A DNA stretch of 64,000 nt from Colwellia sp. C2M11 (lineage in GTDB: Bacteria; Pseudomonadota; Gammaproteobacteria; Enterobacterales; Alteromonadaceae): contig NZ_JAHKQD010000004.1 of assembly GCF_018860915.1 (NCBI RefSeq), forward strand, positions 48,339 to 112,338, in the 5' to 3' direction. A model generated the notes under the pieces. It was given only the letters and a program-made list of their open reading frames with translations. It was not told where the DNA came from and made no database searches. Made by a program: the position numbers and the translations under genes. How positions within the stretch are numbered: the stretch's first letter is position 1; each line of letters begins with the position of its first letter. This document shows positions 1-9,803 of the stretch, one piece after another.

Positions 1-1259
1 TCAACAAGGCTATCAATAACAATATCGATAGTCTCCGTTTTATCAACCGGTATATTCTGAACTTCAGCTTTAAAGTCGCCTGGTTTAATACCTGCGCCAC
101 CATCTTTAGAAACGATAGCGTATATATTCACTGTGCTCACACTACTTAAATTGCTCTGTGGAGACATTGCAGTGCTATTATTTAATACTACGTTTTTAGG
201 CAGGTCACTGGCCATTAATTTTATTGCCGCTAATGGCATACGTTGGCCATCAGTTGGGATCGCATAAACAAATACAACCTTATCTTCACCGTTTGCTAAT
301 TGCGCCATAATGTCGTCAGATAAACTCACACTAAGGTTAAGCTGTGGACCATCAATAGCTGCCGTTGATGGTGTTTGATTTACTTCGCTTCCAAGGCGTC
401 TTTTCGCTTCGTTTACCGCTTCTTTTAAAGCTTCAATATTCACGCTTTGTCTATTGTCATCAATAATTCGTTGCCAGTATTCAATCGCTTTAGCATATTC
501 TTGCGAAATAAAATTATGCATACCTAATAAAATGTTGGTTGACGGATCATTATTATCTAACGCTAAAGCTTTATCAATTAGGGTTTGTACTTGTCCATCT
601 ATTTGCTGGTTATTGCGATAATAGGTTGCCTGGGCAATTGCGCCAAATAAGTCGGCATGCTCACCTTCAATTCGAATGACTTCTTCAAATGCATGTATAG
701 CAAGATCAAACTCACCGACACCAACGAAAGCTTGACCTAAATCATACCAAGCCTTGCTATCATCTGAATTAGTATCTATTTTTTGCTGTAAACCTTTTAT
801 GTAAGCCAACATTTCTTCTTGTTGTGCTTCTGAAGATTGTAGCCCTTCTTGATTAGTAGTTGATGCCATTGGAGTAGCAATAATCGTATCCAACGTGCCT
901 TGCTTTAAATAGATAGCAACAGAAAAAGAAACAACAAATAAAGACAAAAAAATCGGCCATAAAACACTAAAATGATTAGTGTTTTTCACCTTGTTTTTTT
1001 CCTTTTCTGTCGTTGTTACATCTTGCAATAAACTATTATCTAATTCTGCTAACAAATATTGGTAGCTTTCTTCATCAATAGCACCATCGCTATAATCTTT
1101 TTCAATTTCAGTTTTATGTTCTTTATAAAGCACAACGTTAGTTTCATCACGTAAACCTTGCTTGCTTTGATTATTTTCTTTTGCCTTTTTAAAGAATGGC
1201 ACCCAAACAATTAATAAAAGTAAGGCAATAAAGATAAAGGCTATTAATACTATTTCCAT
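1..1259 (-). CDS. ccmI: CcmI, cytochrome c maturation TPR protein (partial, C-terminus beyond the left edge)
   Basis: An open frame runs leftward from an ATG at 1259-1257 to the window edge, giving about 419 residues without a stop. The N-terminus (MEIVLIAFIFIALLLLIVW) is a membrane segment. A second one lies near residues 95-115 (the FLSLFVVSFSVAIYL region), with a charged acidic loop between them, as in CcmI. The periplasmic part carries TPR-like helices (for example WYDLGQAFVGVGEFDLAIHA) and then a beta-rich domain resembling the CcmI C-terminal domain. CcmI binds apocytochrome c and hands it to the CcmFH heme ligase. It starts 9 nt after the ccmH stop, so it is the last visible gene of the ccmFGHI operon. 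The end of the protein is not in the window. Confidence 0.88.
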   Translation of the reverse strand, partial: MEIVLIAFIFIALLLLIVWVPFFKKAKENNQSKQGLRDETNVVLYKEHKTEIEKDYSDGAIDEESYQYLLAELDNSLLQDVTTTEKEKNKVKNTNHFSVLWPIFLSLFVVSFSVAIYLKQGTLDTIIATPMASTTNQEGLQSSEAQQEEMLAYIKGLQQKIDTNSDDSKAWYDLGQAFVGVGEFDLAIHAFEEVIRIEGEHADLFGAIAQATYYRNNQQIDGQVQTLIDKALALDNNDPSTNILLGMHNFISQEYAKAIEYWQRIIDDNRQSVNIEALKEAVNEAKRRLGSEVNQTPSTAAIDGPQLNLSVSLSDDIMAQLANGEDKVVFVYAIPTDGQRMPLAAIKLMASDLPKNVVLNNSTAMSPQSNLSSVSTVNIYAIVSKDGGAGIKPGDFKAEVQNIPVDKTETIDIVIDSLV

Positions 1260-1268
1260 AACGGTTGA

Positions 1269-1802
1269 CTACTCTTTCTCTTGTTTAGTTTCGTTTGGGC
1301 TAGCCTTATTAGAGGCTGCTACATTACTGTCGCGTTGTAATAATTGATTTAGCTTTTCTTGTTGTTTGTTATCTAATGCTAAACTTTCTTTTGTCGCTGG
1401 TTTTTTTCTAACAATAATAATAACAACGATAATACCTATTAAAATTAATAATGCAGGACCAAACCAAAGAATATAAGTAAGGCTTGTTACGCGAGGTCTA
1501 TATAATACAAATTCTCCATAACTACTCACCATAATATTAACAATTTCAATATCCGCCTTGCCTTCAACAAGTAAATTATAAAGCTCTAATCGCATTGCCG
1601 AAGCAACAGTAGAGTTAGAATCAGCTAGGTTTTGATTTTGACATTTAGGGCAACGTAATTCTCGACTCAATGCCTGAAAACGAACTTTGGTTACTTCATC
1701 TTTAAATTGAAAGGTTTCTACTGGTGCAGCATGTACAGTACTAACCATAAAAGTACTAGTAGCTAACATTGCAAGAAAAAATAAAAATCTACTTAACATC
1801 AT
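1269..1802 (-). CDS. ccmH: CcmH, apocytochrome c thiol-reducing subunit of heme lyase
   Basis: This 177-residue protein has an N-terminal signal peptide ending near HAA (residues 24-26). The diagnostic CcmH motif LRCPKCQNQN follows, with the redox pair at C51 and C54. A single transmembrane anchor lies near residues 108-131, and the tail is short and charged. CcmH reduces or holds the CXXCH cysteines of apocytochrome c in the periplasm so that CcmF can attach heme. It lacks the fused TPR domain of E. coli CcmH; that part is the separate ccmI downstream, as is usual outside enterobacteria. Its start codon abuts the ccmG stop, so the two genes are probably translationally coupled. Confidence 0.95.
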   Translation of the reverse strand: MMLSRFLFFLAMLATSTFMVSTVHAAPVETFQFKDEVTKVRFQALSRELRCPKCQNQNLADSNSTVASAMRLELYNLLVEGKADIEIVNIMVSSYGEFVLYRPRVTSLTYILWFGPALLILIGIIVVIIIVRKKPATKESLALDNKQQEKLNQLLQRDSNVAASNKASPNETKQEKE

Positions 1803-2350
1803 TATTTACCCGCTTGCTTTTCAGCAATAATTTGATTAATTAATGGCTCAAATTCTTTACGCCAGACGCGAAGATCTAAAGCACCGGCAAAACGTTTTCG
1901 AATAATGCCATGATGATCAATCACAAAGGTCTCTGGTGCGCCAAAAACACCTAGCTTTACACCAAGTAATCCATCTTTATCAAAAATAGAAAAAACATAA
2001 GGGTCTTCGTAATGCGTTAACCACTCATTAGCCGCTACCAATTCATCTTTATAATTTATGCCATAAAGCTTGAATTGCGGATCTTTAGACAGCTCAAATA
2101 AATAAGGGTGTTCATATTTACAGGTTGGACACCAAGTTGCCCACACATTTAATAAAACAATATCACCTTTTAAGTCTGCCTTAGTAACGGTGCCATTAGG
2201 GTTAGCCAAGGTCGGTAACGCAAAATTAGGCATGGGATTACCCACTAATGCTGATGGCATTTCAGCAGGGTTTAAGGATAAGCCTCGATAAAGTACGACA
2301 CCCAATGCAATTACTAATATAAGTGGTAGAAAGCGGATAATTTTATTCAT
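1802..2350 (-). CDS. ccmG: CcmG/DsbE, periplasmic thioredoxin-like thiol:disulfide oxidoreductase
   Basis: This 182-residue protein has an uncleaved N-terminal membrane anchor (residues 5-22) and a thioredoxin fold with the active site WCPTC (C74 and C77), preceded by VWATWC, typical of CcmG. The GVFGAPETFVIDHHG stretch contains the cis-Pro region and the acidic environment of the family. It keeps apocytochrome cysteines reduced, with electrons from DsbD. It sits between ccmF and ccmH with 0-1 nt spacing, the canonical order. Confidence 0.95.
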   Translation of the reverse strand: MNKIIRFLPLILVIALGVVLYRGLSLNPAEMPSALVGNPMPNFALPTLANPNGTVTKADLKGDIVLLNVWATWCPTCKYEHPYLFELSKDPQFKLYGINYKDELVAANEWLTHYEDPYVFSIFDKDGLLGVKLGVFGAPETFVIDHHGIIRKRFAGALDLRVWRKEFEPLINQIIAEKQAGK

Positions 2351-4384
2351 TTAAGCATTCTCCGATGCAGCTTTAATACTTGGCTTTACATCAGCCGCTG
2401 CATTTTTTGGGTTATCACGGCTATTATTCAAAGCATTTTTTCTTACCTGGCTTTTCACTCTGTAGCGTTTATCCATCATGGCTAAAATACCACCAATCGC
2501 CATAAATATCGCGCCTAGCCAAATCCAGCGAACAAATGGTTTATAATGAACTCGAATAGCCCATGCTCCAGCATCTAGAGGGTCACCTAAAGCGACATAA
2601 ATATCTCTAAATAAACCACCATCAATACCAGCTTCTGTCATCCCCATTGTTTGTACTCGATAAGTTCGACGTTCAGGTTTCAATAAAGCAACAAAGTTAT
2701 CACCATCATAAACATTAATTTGACCTTGCTCAGCAATATAATTTGGTCCTTCTACATGCTTAATACCATTAAATTCAATATGATAACCTGCTATCTCTAC
2801 TTTTTCATGTAATTGCATTTTAACATTGGTTTCACTTTCATAACTCGATACTAACGTAACACCAACAATAGTTACCGCAATTCCTGCATGTGCTACTGTC
2901 ATGCCCCATTGCCCTAAACTTAACTTTGCTCTAAGTTTATATTGATTGATTAAATCCTTAACTACCACAAGGAAAACCCATGCAGCTAATGTCATGCCCA
3001 TAGCAACCAATGCATCAAATTCACCGCCATAAATAACAGGGAATAATAAACCAAATGCAATACTAAATACTGAAGGTTTAATTAGCTGCTTACGTAATTC
3101 TCCTTTTTTAGCCTTCTTCCATCGAATGAGGGGACCAATTCCCATAATGATAAATAATAAGCTCATAATTGGCACAAAAACCGCATTAAAATACGGAGGC
3201 CCTACCGAAATTTTTCCGTAACCCAAGGCATCAACTAGCAAAGGGTATAATGTACCTAATAATACCGTTGTGGCAGAAACAACTAAAATAACATTACATA
3301 ACAATAATGCGGTTTCACGTGAGTAAAGTGCAAAACGACTAAAACTTGCAACATTGCTTGCACGGAATGCATATAAAGTTAATGAGCCACCAACAGCAAT
3401 AGCTAATAGCACTAAAATAAACACACCACGAGATGGATCAGCAGCAAAAGAATGTACCGAAGTTATAACACCTGAACGTACTAAAAACGTTCCTAATAAA
3501 CTTAAACTAAAAGTAAAAATTGCCAGCAAAATAGTCCAATTTCTGAAGGTACCTCGTTTTTCAGTTACTGCTAAGGAATGAATCAACGCCGTCCCCACTA
3601 ACCATGGCATGAAAGAAGCATTTTCAACAGGATCCCAAAACCACCAACCTCCCCAGCCAAGCTCGTAATATGCCCACCAACTACCTAATGCAATACCTAA
3701 TGTTAAGAATACCCAAGCACCAATAGTCCAAGGACGCGACCACCGAGCCCAAGCGGCATCCATTTTACCCGACATTAGTGCCGCGACGGCAAAAGCAAAA
3801 GCAACAGCAAATCCCACATAACCTAAATACAGCAAGGGTGGATGAACAATTAAACCAACATCTTGTAGTAATGGGTTTAAATCGCGACCTTCAAGTGGGA
3901 CATTTGGCCAAAGACGTTCAAAAGGGTTAGAAGTTAGTAATGTGAATGCAATAAAACCGACGGAGACCATGCCCATTACAGAAAGTACACGGGCAATAAA
4001 TTCTTGTTCAACATTTTTTGAAAATTGAGCTACTGCCATAGTCCATGCGGTTAAAGAAAAAACCCAAAGAAGTAATGAACCTTCATGTCCGCCCCACACT
4101 GCACTTATTTTAAAGTAATAGGGCAAATGCGTATTTGAGTGGTTTGCAATATATTTAATAGAAAAGTCATCAACAACAAAGCTATAAGCTAAAATCACAA
4201 TACTAATTGCGGTAAAAATAAACATACCAAAGGTAAGTGGTTTAGCATAATTCATTAACTTATGTTGGGTACTGTAGACACCAATCAATGGAACAATACT
4301 TAAGCATAATGAAAAAGCAAAGGCTATAACCAAAGCGATATGACCTAATTCAGGTATCAGCTCAGGTAAAATTTGGGGATTCAT
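2351..4384 (-). CDS. ccmF: CcmF, heme lyase subunit of cytochrome c maturation
   Basis: This 677-residue polytopic membrane protein has the tryptophan-rich heme-handling motif (WGGWWFWDPVENASF) around residues 245-260. It also has a WGGHEGSLLLW segment near residue 96 and conserved histidines (VHPPLLYLGY and VTVAHAG regions). CcmF takes heme from holo-CcmE and ligates it to apocytochrome c together with CcmH and CcmI. The length and about 15 predicted membrane segments match the family. It is the first gene of the leftward operon, with a 357-bp intergenic region dividing it from ccmA. Confidence 0.96.
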   Translation of the reverse strand: MNPQILPELIPELGHIALVIAFAFSLCLSIVPLIGVYSTQHKLMNYAKPLTFGMFIFTAISIVILAYSFVVDDFSIKYIANHSNTHLPYYFKISAVWGGHEGSLLLWVFSLTAWTMAVAQFSKNVEQEFIARVLSVMGMVSVGFIAFTLLTSNPFERLWPNVPLEGRDLNPLLQDVGLIVHPPLLYLGYVGFAVAFAFAVAALMSGKMDAAWARWSRPWTIGAWVFLTLGIALGSWWAYYELGWGGWWFWDPVENASFMPWLVGTALIHSLAVTEKRGTFRNWTILLAIFTFSLSLLGTFLVRSGVITSVHSFAADPSRGVFILVLLAIAVGGSLTLYAFRASNVASFSRFALYSRETALLLCNVILVVSATTVLLGTLYPLLVDALGYGKISVGPPYFNAVFVPIMSLLFIIMGIGPLIRWKKAKKGELRKQLIKPSVFSIAFGLLFPVIYGGEFDALVAMGMTLAAWVFLVVVKDLINQYKLRAKLSLGQWGMTVAHAGIAVTIVGVTLVSSYESETNVKMQLHEKVEIAGYHIEFNGIKHVEGPNYIAEQGQINVYDGDNFVALLKPERRTYRVQTMGMTEAGIDGGLFRDIYVALGDPLDAGAWAIRVHYKPFVRWIWLGAIFMAIGGILAMMDKRYRVKSQVRKNALNNSRDNPKNAAADVKPSIKAASENA

Positions 4385-4741
4385 TTATTTCTCCGTATAC
4401 ACATAATTATTATTATTTGGGCTCAAGCATAAATAATAAAAAAGTACTAACTCATAATAGTTGCGCAATTCTAGCACACTTTTATCAAGGAAAAGATCAA
4501 ATGCTTTACCCAAAATGATTTGATAATTGTTTCTTAATGTTACAAATTATCAAGTAACTATGTTTGCTAATTCTAACTATTGCTATGGTATGATATATCC
4601 AATGGACATAATAATAATCTAATTCAAAATGAACTACGAAACAGCAATCATCAAGTAAACTTTGCAAGTAAATGAAGTAGTACTGTAAATTGCTAAACTA
4701 AGTTATTAAATTAATTTATTAAATAATAGAGAAACCTCACT
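4385..4741. promoter_or_regulatory. Divergent promoter region between ccmF and ccmA
   Basis: This 357-bp AT-rich gap separates two divergent ccm operons and must hold both promoters. I see no ORF. At 4540-4553, TTACAAATTATCAA has one perfect FNR half-site (ATCAA) and a poor left half, so anaerobic control is only a guess. Several TATAAT-like hexamers exist but I cannot choose between them. Confidence 0.4.
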
Positions 4742-5407
4742 TTGTCAGAACATCAAACTAACACCAGCAATACCTCTTTACTTAGCGCAATAAGTTTAAC
4801 TTGTATTCGCGAAGATCGTTTGTTGTTTGATCAACTAAATATTAAAATAAACGCTGGTGACATAGTACAAGTTGAGGGGCCTAATGGCTCAGGAAAAACC
4901 AGCTTACTCCGTATTTTAGCTGGCTTATCCCAACCTTATGAAGGCGATATTTATTTTAAAAATAAATTAATAAATCACTCAAACGAAGAATTTCATCAAG
5001 CGTTACTTTACTTAGGCCATCTGCCAGGTGTGAAAGGTGAAATGAATGCACAAGAAAACTTAGCATTCAACCTTAACTTGCATGGTTTACACTGTGATGA
5101 CACATCGATAAAGCAAACATTAGCTAAGGTAAACTTAACAGGTTTTGAAGATAGTTTAGCTGCTCATTTAAGTGCAGGACAACACAGAAGAATATCATTA
5201 GCTCGCTTATATCAATCAACCGCTCGCATTTGGATTTTAGATGAGCCTTTCACAGCGATAGATAAGCAAGGTGTGTACGATTTAGAACAATTATTTAAAG
5301 CTCATATTAATCAAGGTGGTTGTATTGTTTTGACGACACATCAGGATTTACTGACATTCGAGCCATCCTCAATAAAAAAAATAACCTTAGACTACATAGT
5401 TGAGTAA
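4742..5407 (+). CDS. ccmA: CcmA, ATP-binding subunit of the heme/CcmE ABC complex
   Basis: This 221-residue ABC ATPase has Walker [10 protein letters not shown] (46-54), the signature LSAGQ (143-147), Walker B WILDEP (164-169) and a switch His in LTTHQD. CcmA drives release of holo-CcmE from CcmC/CcmB by ATP hydrolysis on the cytoplasmic face. The start is a TTG. No upstream ATG gives a full N-terminus, and AGAG lies about 10 nt before it. It is followed by ccmB after a 55-nt gap, in the standard order ccmABCDE. Confidence 0.94.
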   Translation: MSEHQTNTSNTSLLSAISLTCIREDRLLFDQLNIKINAGDIVQVEGPNGSGKTSLLRILAGLSQPYEGDIYFKNKLINHSNEEFHQALLYLGHLPGVKGEMNAQENLAFNLNLHGLHCDDTSIKQTLAKVNLTGFEDSLAAHLSAGQHRRISLARLYQSTARIWILDEPFTAIDKQGVYDLEQLFKAHINQGGCIVLTTHQDLLTFEPSSIKKITLDYIVE

Positions 5408-5462
5408 TAATAAATGTACCGCACTCAAAGCCAAATAAATCAAGATAAAAATAGAGGACAGC

Positions 5463-6152
5463 ATGGCTGCAGCTAATTTGTCATATCGTGCTGTTTTTTC
5501 GCTCGTACTTAAACGTGATCTAACTATTGCTATGCGCCATAAAGATGACATTATTAATCCACTTTTATTTTTTGTTATTGTCATCACCTTATTTCCATTA
5601 GGGATTGGGCCAGAAGCGCAAACTTTAAGTCGTATAGCGCCAGGCATTATTTGGGTAGCCGCGCTATTATCAACTTTATTATCACTCGATAGATTATTTA
5701 AATCGGATTATGAAGATGGTTCACTAGAGCAAATGTTATTGAGCCCTCAACCTATCTTTGTTTTAGTACTTGCAAAAATTGTAGCTCACTGGCTAATAAC
5801 GGGGCTTCCATTGATTTTAATTGCACCTTTGCTTGCTATACTTTTACATTTAAATGAACAAAGTTATAGCGCGTTAATGCTAACGTTATTATTAGGAACA
5901 CCGGTATTAAGTTTGCTTGGCGCAATAGGCGTAGCCTTAACTGTCGGCATTAAAAAAGGTGGCGTACTACTGAGTTTACTCGTACTGCCCTTGTATATTC
6001 CCGTTTTAATATTTGCAACAAGCGCTATTGATACCGCAGCGCTTGGCTTACCTTACAGCGGACAACTTGCTATAATTGCAGCATTATTTTTTGGCTCTCT
6101 AACACTGGCGCCTTTTGCTGTTAGCGCTGCATTAAAAGTAAGTACTAATTAA
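5463..6152 (+). CDS. ccmB: CcmB, membrane subunit of the heme/CcmE ABC complex
   Basis: This 229-residue protein has about six transmembrane helices. It carries the CcmB landmarks LVLKRDLTIAMRH near the N-terminus, FFVIVITLFPLGIGPE, and LSLDRLFKSDYEDGSLEQ, which is the cytoplasmic loop thought to contact CcmA. It forms the permease-like part of the CcmABCD complex. The ATG follows AGAGGACAGC, giving a strong ribosome binding site. The length is typical. Confidence 0.95.
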   Translation: MAAANLSYRAVFSLVLKRDLTIAMRHKDDIINPLLFFVIVITLFPLGIGPEAQTLSRIAPGIIWVAALLSTLLSLDRLFKSDYEDGSLEQMLLSPQPIFVLVLAKIVAHWLITGLPLILIAPLLAILLHLNEQSYSALMLTLLLGTPVLSLLGAIGVALTVGIKKGGVLLSLLVLPLYIPVLIFATSAIDTAALGLPYSGQLAIIAALFFGSLTLAPFAVSAALKVSTN

Positions 6153-6278
6153 CATAAAGCTCGATTGATTAAGTCCCTGATAAAAATTCAGGATAACGGT
6201 ATTTGTCCTAATAACCGAATGCTTATTCATAAGAGTAAATAACTATAATAGTTTTAGTAAAAAGAGAAGAGCATACTT

Positions 6279-7046
6279 ATGTGGAAATGGTTACATCCCT
6301 ACGCTAACCCAGAAGTGAGTTATCACTTAACTGGAAGGATTATTCCTTGGTTTAGCGCATTAACAATCTTGTTTTTATCTATTGGTCTTATTTGGGCATT
6401 AGCTTTTGCGCCCGCTGATTATCAACAAGGTGACAGTTTTCGTATTTTTTATATACATGTACCTGCTGCTTCATTGTCAATGGGCATTTATTTAGGCATG
6501 GCAATAGCAGCTTTCACCTCTTTAGTATGGCAATTTAAATTAGCCGATGCATCGGCTGCGGCCATGGCTCCTGTTGGTGCTATATTCACGGCTATTGCGT
6601 TAATTACCGGCTCAGCTTGGGGGAAACCTATGTGGGGAACTTGGTGGATATGGGATGCTCGATTGACCTCTGAACTTATTTTGTTGTTTCTATATTTAGG
6701 TGTTATTGCGCTACATAATGCTTTTGAAGATAAAGCTTTAGCAGGAAAAGCGGCTGGTATTTTAACGCTTGTCGGTGTGATCAACTTACCTATCATAAAG
6801 TACTCAGTAGAATGGTGGAATACTTTACATCAAGGCTCAACAGTCAGCAATTTGGGCAAACCATCGATGTCTGTTGAAATGCTTTGGCCTTTTGTATTCT
6901 GCTTCCTAGGTTTCGCTTTACTAGTTGGGACAATTGTTTGTATACGTTTTCGTAGTGAAATTTTAATTCGTAATAGTATAAGGCCTTGGGTAAAAGCATT
7001 AGCTTTAGAAAAGAGCCTTTCCAATAACGCTTTGGAGAATAAATAA
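6279..7046 (+). CDS. ccmC: CcmC, heme-presenting membrane protein
   Basis: This 255-residue protein has six membrane helices and the tryptophan-rich periplasmic motif WGTWWIWDAR (near 119-128). It has the two expected heme-axial histidines, H60 in RIFYIHVPAA and a second near residue 184 in WWNTLHQGS. CcmC loads heme onto CcmE. It follows ccmB after 126 nt and overlaps the ccmD start by one nucleotide, indicating coupling. Confidence 0.96.
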   Translation: MWKWLHPYANPEVSYHLTGRIIPWFSALTILFLSIGLIWALAFAPADYQQGDSFRIFYIHVPAASLSMGIYLGMAIAAFTSLVWQFKLADASAAAMAPVGAIFTAIALITGSAWGKPMWGTWWIWDARLTSELILLFLYLGVIALHNAFEDKALAGKAAGILTLVGVINLPIIKYSVEWWNTLHQGSTVSNLGKPSMSVEMLWPFVFCFLGFALLVGTIVCIRFRSEILIRNSIRPWVKALALEKSLSNNALENK

Positions 7047-7279
7047 TGCAATTTGACAGTTTTAGTGCTTTTTTAGATATGGGTGGCTATGGCTTTTATG
7101 TGTGGTTATCTTTTGGTATCTCAACGGCCCTCATCTTAGCACTTATTTTTAACTCCATTTACGCCCATAAACAAGTTATTAAAAATATTGCTATTCGCCA
7201 GCAAAGAGAAAATAAATTACGCGAATTACGTTCACAACGTAATAAAACTCAAACTAACACACCTAAAGAGGTTATATAA
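7046..7279 (+). CDS. ccmD: CcmD, small membrane subunit assisting holo-CcmE release
   Basis: This 77-residue protein has one transmembrane helix (about residues 17-37) preceded by [13 protein letters not shown], the typical CcmD N-terminal pattern, and a highly basic cytoplasmic tail. It stabilises the CcmABC-CcmE complex. It overlaps ccmC and ccmE by one nucleotide on each side (TAATG junctions), so its translation is coupled to both. It is within the family's size range. Confidence 0.92.
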   Translation: MQFDSFSAFLDMGGYGFYVWLSFGISTALILALIFNSIYAHKQVIKNIAIRQQRENKLRELRSQRNKTQTNTPKEVI

Positions 7280-7803
7280 TGCACCCCCGCCGTAAAAAAC
7301 GTTTAACAATAGTTGCCTCAATATTAATCGGTATTTCCTTTGTCGCCGGACTGGTACTTTATGCTTTAAGTCAAAATATTGATTTATTTTATACACCATC
7401 AGAAATAACTCTGGGTAAAGACGGCTCTGGTGCTACTCCAGAAATTGGTCAGCGTATTCGTATTGGTGGTTTGGTTGTACCTGGTTCAGTTAAACGTGAT
7501 CCAGATAACCTGAAAGTTACTTTTAAGCTTTCAGATATGAAAATGCCAATTACCTTTGATGAAAATGATTTAATGATCTCAGTTTATTACGAAGGAATTC
7601 TGCCAGACTTATTCCGTGAAGGGCAAGGAATTGTTGCCAATGGAACATTAGTATTAGGAAGCTCTGGAGAATTACATATTGAAGCAAGTGAAGTGCTAGC
7701 TAAGCATGATGAAAACTATATGCCGACAGAGCTTGCCGATGCTGCTGGTAAAGATTATAAAAAGCTAGAATATACCAATAAACAGTTAGAGAATAAAAAT
7801 TAA
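7279..7803 (+). CDS. ccmE: CcmE, periplasmic heme chaperone
   Basis: This 174-residue membrane-anchored protein has a basic N-terminus (HPRRKKR), one transmembrane helix (residues 9-30) and an OB-fold periplasmic domain. The heme-binding motif [10 protein letters not shown] is intact. H133 corresponds to the histidine that binds heme covalently, and Y137 to its conserved partner. CcmE carries heme from CcmC to CcmF. It is the last gene of the rightward ccm operon. Confidence 0.96.
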   Translation: MHPRRKKRLTIVASILIGISFVAGLVLYALSQNIDLFYTPSEITLGKDGSGATPEIGQRIRIGGLVVPGSVKRDPDNLKVTFKLSDMKMPITFDENDLMISVYYEGILPDLFREGQGIVANGTLVLGSSGELHIEASEVLAKHDENYMPTELADAAGKDYKKLEYTNKQLENKN

Positions 7804-7828
7804 CCACTCTCAAGTAGCGAAGTCGATT

Positions 7829-7856
7829 AGGAGAACACACTATTTGTTGTTCTCCT
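7829..7856 (+). terminator. Hairpin after ccmE
   Basis: A 9-bp perfect stem, AGGAGAACA (7829-7837) and TGTTCTCCT (7848-7856), lies 26 nt after the ccmE stop. There is no following T run, so it may be a weak terminator or an mRNA-stabilising 3' hairpin. Confidence 0.4.
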
Positions 7857-7911
7857 TACCTCACAGCCACTGAATTAATACACTACCGTCCTTAAAATCA
7901 CTTAAGTTAAT

Positions 7912-8136
7912 TTAGTTTGAAGTAACGTAATTAACCGAAAGTATACGATCTCCAATCTTGTTGAGAATCTCAACTTCCCCGTCACAAACAGCAATAATAG
8001 ATTTACCATCTTTAAATTCTTTTGGAATAATAACTCTTCCAGATAAGTTCTGATCAAATATTTCCACCGTATGATGCAGTTCTAAACCATTATCTTGATA
8101 ATAAATAATGGTCACTTTACGTTGAAGCTCCGACAT
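7912..8136 (-). CDS. Small conserved protein resembling TIGR02922/DUF2375
   Basis: This 74-residue cytosolic protein has no signal peptide or membrane segment and is predicted to be beta-rich (KVTIIYYQDNGLELHHTVEIF, then RVIIPKEFKDGKSIIAVCDGEVEIL). The pattern recalls the small TIGR02922/DUF2375 proteins known from Colwellia and relatives. This is from memory and was not checked. The function is unknown. It stands alone, convergent with ccmE. The start codon lies in a plausible position, but no strong ribosome binding site is visible. Confidence 0.7.
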   Translation of the reverse strand: MSELQRKVTIIYYQDNGLELHHTVEIFDQNLSGRVIIPKEFKDGKSIIAVCDGEVEILNKIGDRILSVNYVTSN

Positions 8137-8216
8137 AGTATTGACAACTTTAATAATAAATATGGTGATAGATTATACACGAATAACTTATTAGTAAAGC
8201 TATTTACTTTGCGCAT

Positions 8217-8247
8217 AAAAAAACCCTGAACCATAAAGGCCCAGGGT
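8217..8247 (-). terminator. Rho-independent terminator of the nagKAP operon
   Basis: Read leftward, stem ACCCTG/CAGGGT (8242-8247 with 8223-8228, extended inside by GG/CC pairs) is followed by a run of seven T. It lies about 150 nt after the nagP stop. Confidence 0.8.
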
Positions 8248-8394
8248 CGATCAAATGACCGTTTAACGCACCCTCAACTTTCAAAATAAATAATTGAAAT
8301 TATTAATTTTGACCGCAGAGATTTTTTACAAATACTGGCTAGAAGGAAGTACCAATATTCGTAATTCTTTCGTTAGTCGTAATTATGTATCTAA

Positions 8395-9705
8395 CTACTT
8401 CCAACTTTTCATTTTGCAGCCTTTTACGGCATAAAATAGAATAAATAAATAACAAGGTAACATCACAATATACCCGCCTTGTTGCCCCATAGAAGTGCCG
8501 CTTGCCAGTCCCCAAAATAAAGGACCAAATGCGCCACCTGAAATCCCCATAACTAATAGTGCTGAACCAATACTAGTTAGCTTACCCATGCCAGATAAAG
8601 CTAAAGGAAATACTGCTGGCCAAACAATCGCATTAGCTAGACCAAGAAATGCTATTAGGATCAGTGTATCTGGGAATTGTGCTTCACCTAAAATAAATGA
8701 AAGCCCATTAGCGATAACAAATGAATTATTATCACCAAAAACAACACCTAAGCTCAGTAATACACCAAGTAGCGCAGAAATAGTTAATGCTGTTTGTTGC
8801 GAAATAAAACGAGGTATTAAAATAATACCTAAAATGTAACCAACAACCATGCACCCCATAGTATATGACGTCATCACACTATAATTTTTAACACCTAACG
8901 ATAACGCAAACGTTCCAATGGTATCACCTGCAATGACCTCAACAGCCACATAGAAAAATAATGCTAATACACCTAGCGCTAAGTTAGGATGAGACAACGC
9001 TTCTTTTAGCTGTCCTTTGTTATCACCTTCATCTACTTCTCTTTCTAGCTCAGGTAATGGCGATTTTTTAACAGCAAATCCTAATAAACCAATAAATAAA
9101 GCCATGCCCAAATACGGCGTGACTAGCGCATCAGCCATACCATCAATTTCTATTGCGGTTAATTCAGTATTAGCCGTATCACCAAAACCACTTAAAATAA
9201 GCGCGGTAAAAACAATAGGAGCAACAACACCTGCGCCTTTATTTAAGATGCCCATAACAGAAATACGTGCTGCAGCTGATTCTTCAGGTCCAAGGCGAAC
9301 AACATAAGGATTAACAGCTGTTTGTAATAAGGTTTGACCTGCTCCCATTACTAATTGAGCTAAGAGAAACAAAGCAAATATTTGTGTTTTAGCTGCAGGG
9401 ATGAATAATAAGCCTGCAGCCATCATAGTCGCCATCCCTAATGCCATACCGTTTTTATAGCCAACTTTACGAATAATGGCAGCAGACGGTAGTGCGGTAA
9501 AAGTTACTGCGATGTAAAAAGAGAATAAGATCAAAGATGCTTGAAAAGGTGATAACTGTAATATTTGTTTAAGGTAAGGCATTAACGAGCCGTTTAACCA
9601 AGTAGCAAAACCTAAGATAAAGAATAGCCCTGCAACTATTGCCATAGGTAACACATTACTCTTTGAGTTATTTGATTGCTCTTGTTCATTTATAGGTAAT
9701 GACAT
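8395..9705 (-). CDS. nagP: NagP, N-acetylglucosamine MFS permease (FucP-like)
   Basis: This 436-residue protein has 12 membrane helices and belongs to the sugar:proton symporter (FucP) branch of MFS. It begins with the LFFILGFATWLNGSLMPYLK pattern typical of FucP/NagP and has the QTAVNPYVVRLGPEESAAAR loop after helix 4. NagP imports GlcNAc in Alteromonadales that lack the PTS. It is the last gene of nagK-nagA-nagP, 98 nt after nagA. That context makes GlcNAc the likely substrate rather than fucose or glucose. Confidence 0.9.
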   Translation of the reverse strand: MSLPINEQEQSNNSKSNVLPMAIVAGLFFILGFATWLNGSLMPYLKQILQLSPFQASLILFSFYIAVTFTALPSAAIIRKVGYKNGMALGMATMMAAGLLFIPAAKTQIFALFLLAQLVMGAGQTLLQTAVNPYVVRLGPEESAAARISVMGILNKGAGVVAPIVFTALILSGFGDTANTELTAIEIDGMADALVTPYLGMALFIGLLGFAVKKSPLPELEREVDEGDNKGQLKEALSHPNLALGVLALFFYVAVEVIAGDTIGTFALSLGVKNYSVMTSYTMGCMVVGYILGIILIPRFISQQTALTISALLGVLLSLGVVFGDNNSFVIANGLSFILGEAQFPDTLILIAFLGLANAIVWPAVFPLALSGMGKLTSIGSALLVMGISGGAFGPLFWGLASGTSMGQQGGYIVMLPCYLFILFYAVKGCKMKSWK

Positions 9706-9803
9706 TTCTCTAACTTCCTCTTTTTTAGTATGTTAGCGATTAAAATAACACTAACTTTTTAATTATTTTTATTTACTACTCAAATAAATTTTATCGCTAT
9801 TAA

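Noticed and set aside
4540..4553. FNR/ANR box upstream of the ccm operons
   Set aside because: Only one half-site fits; the other half matches poorly.
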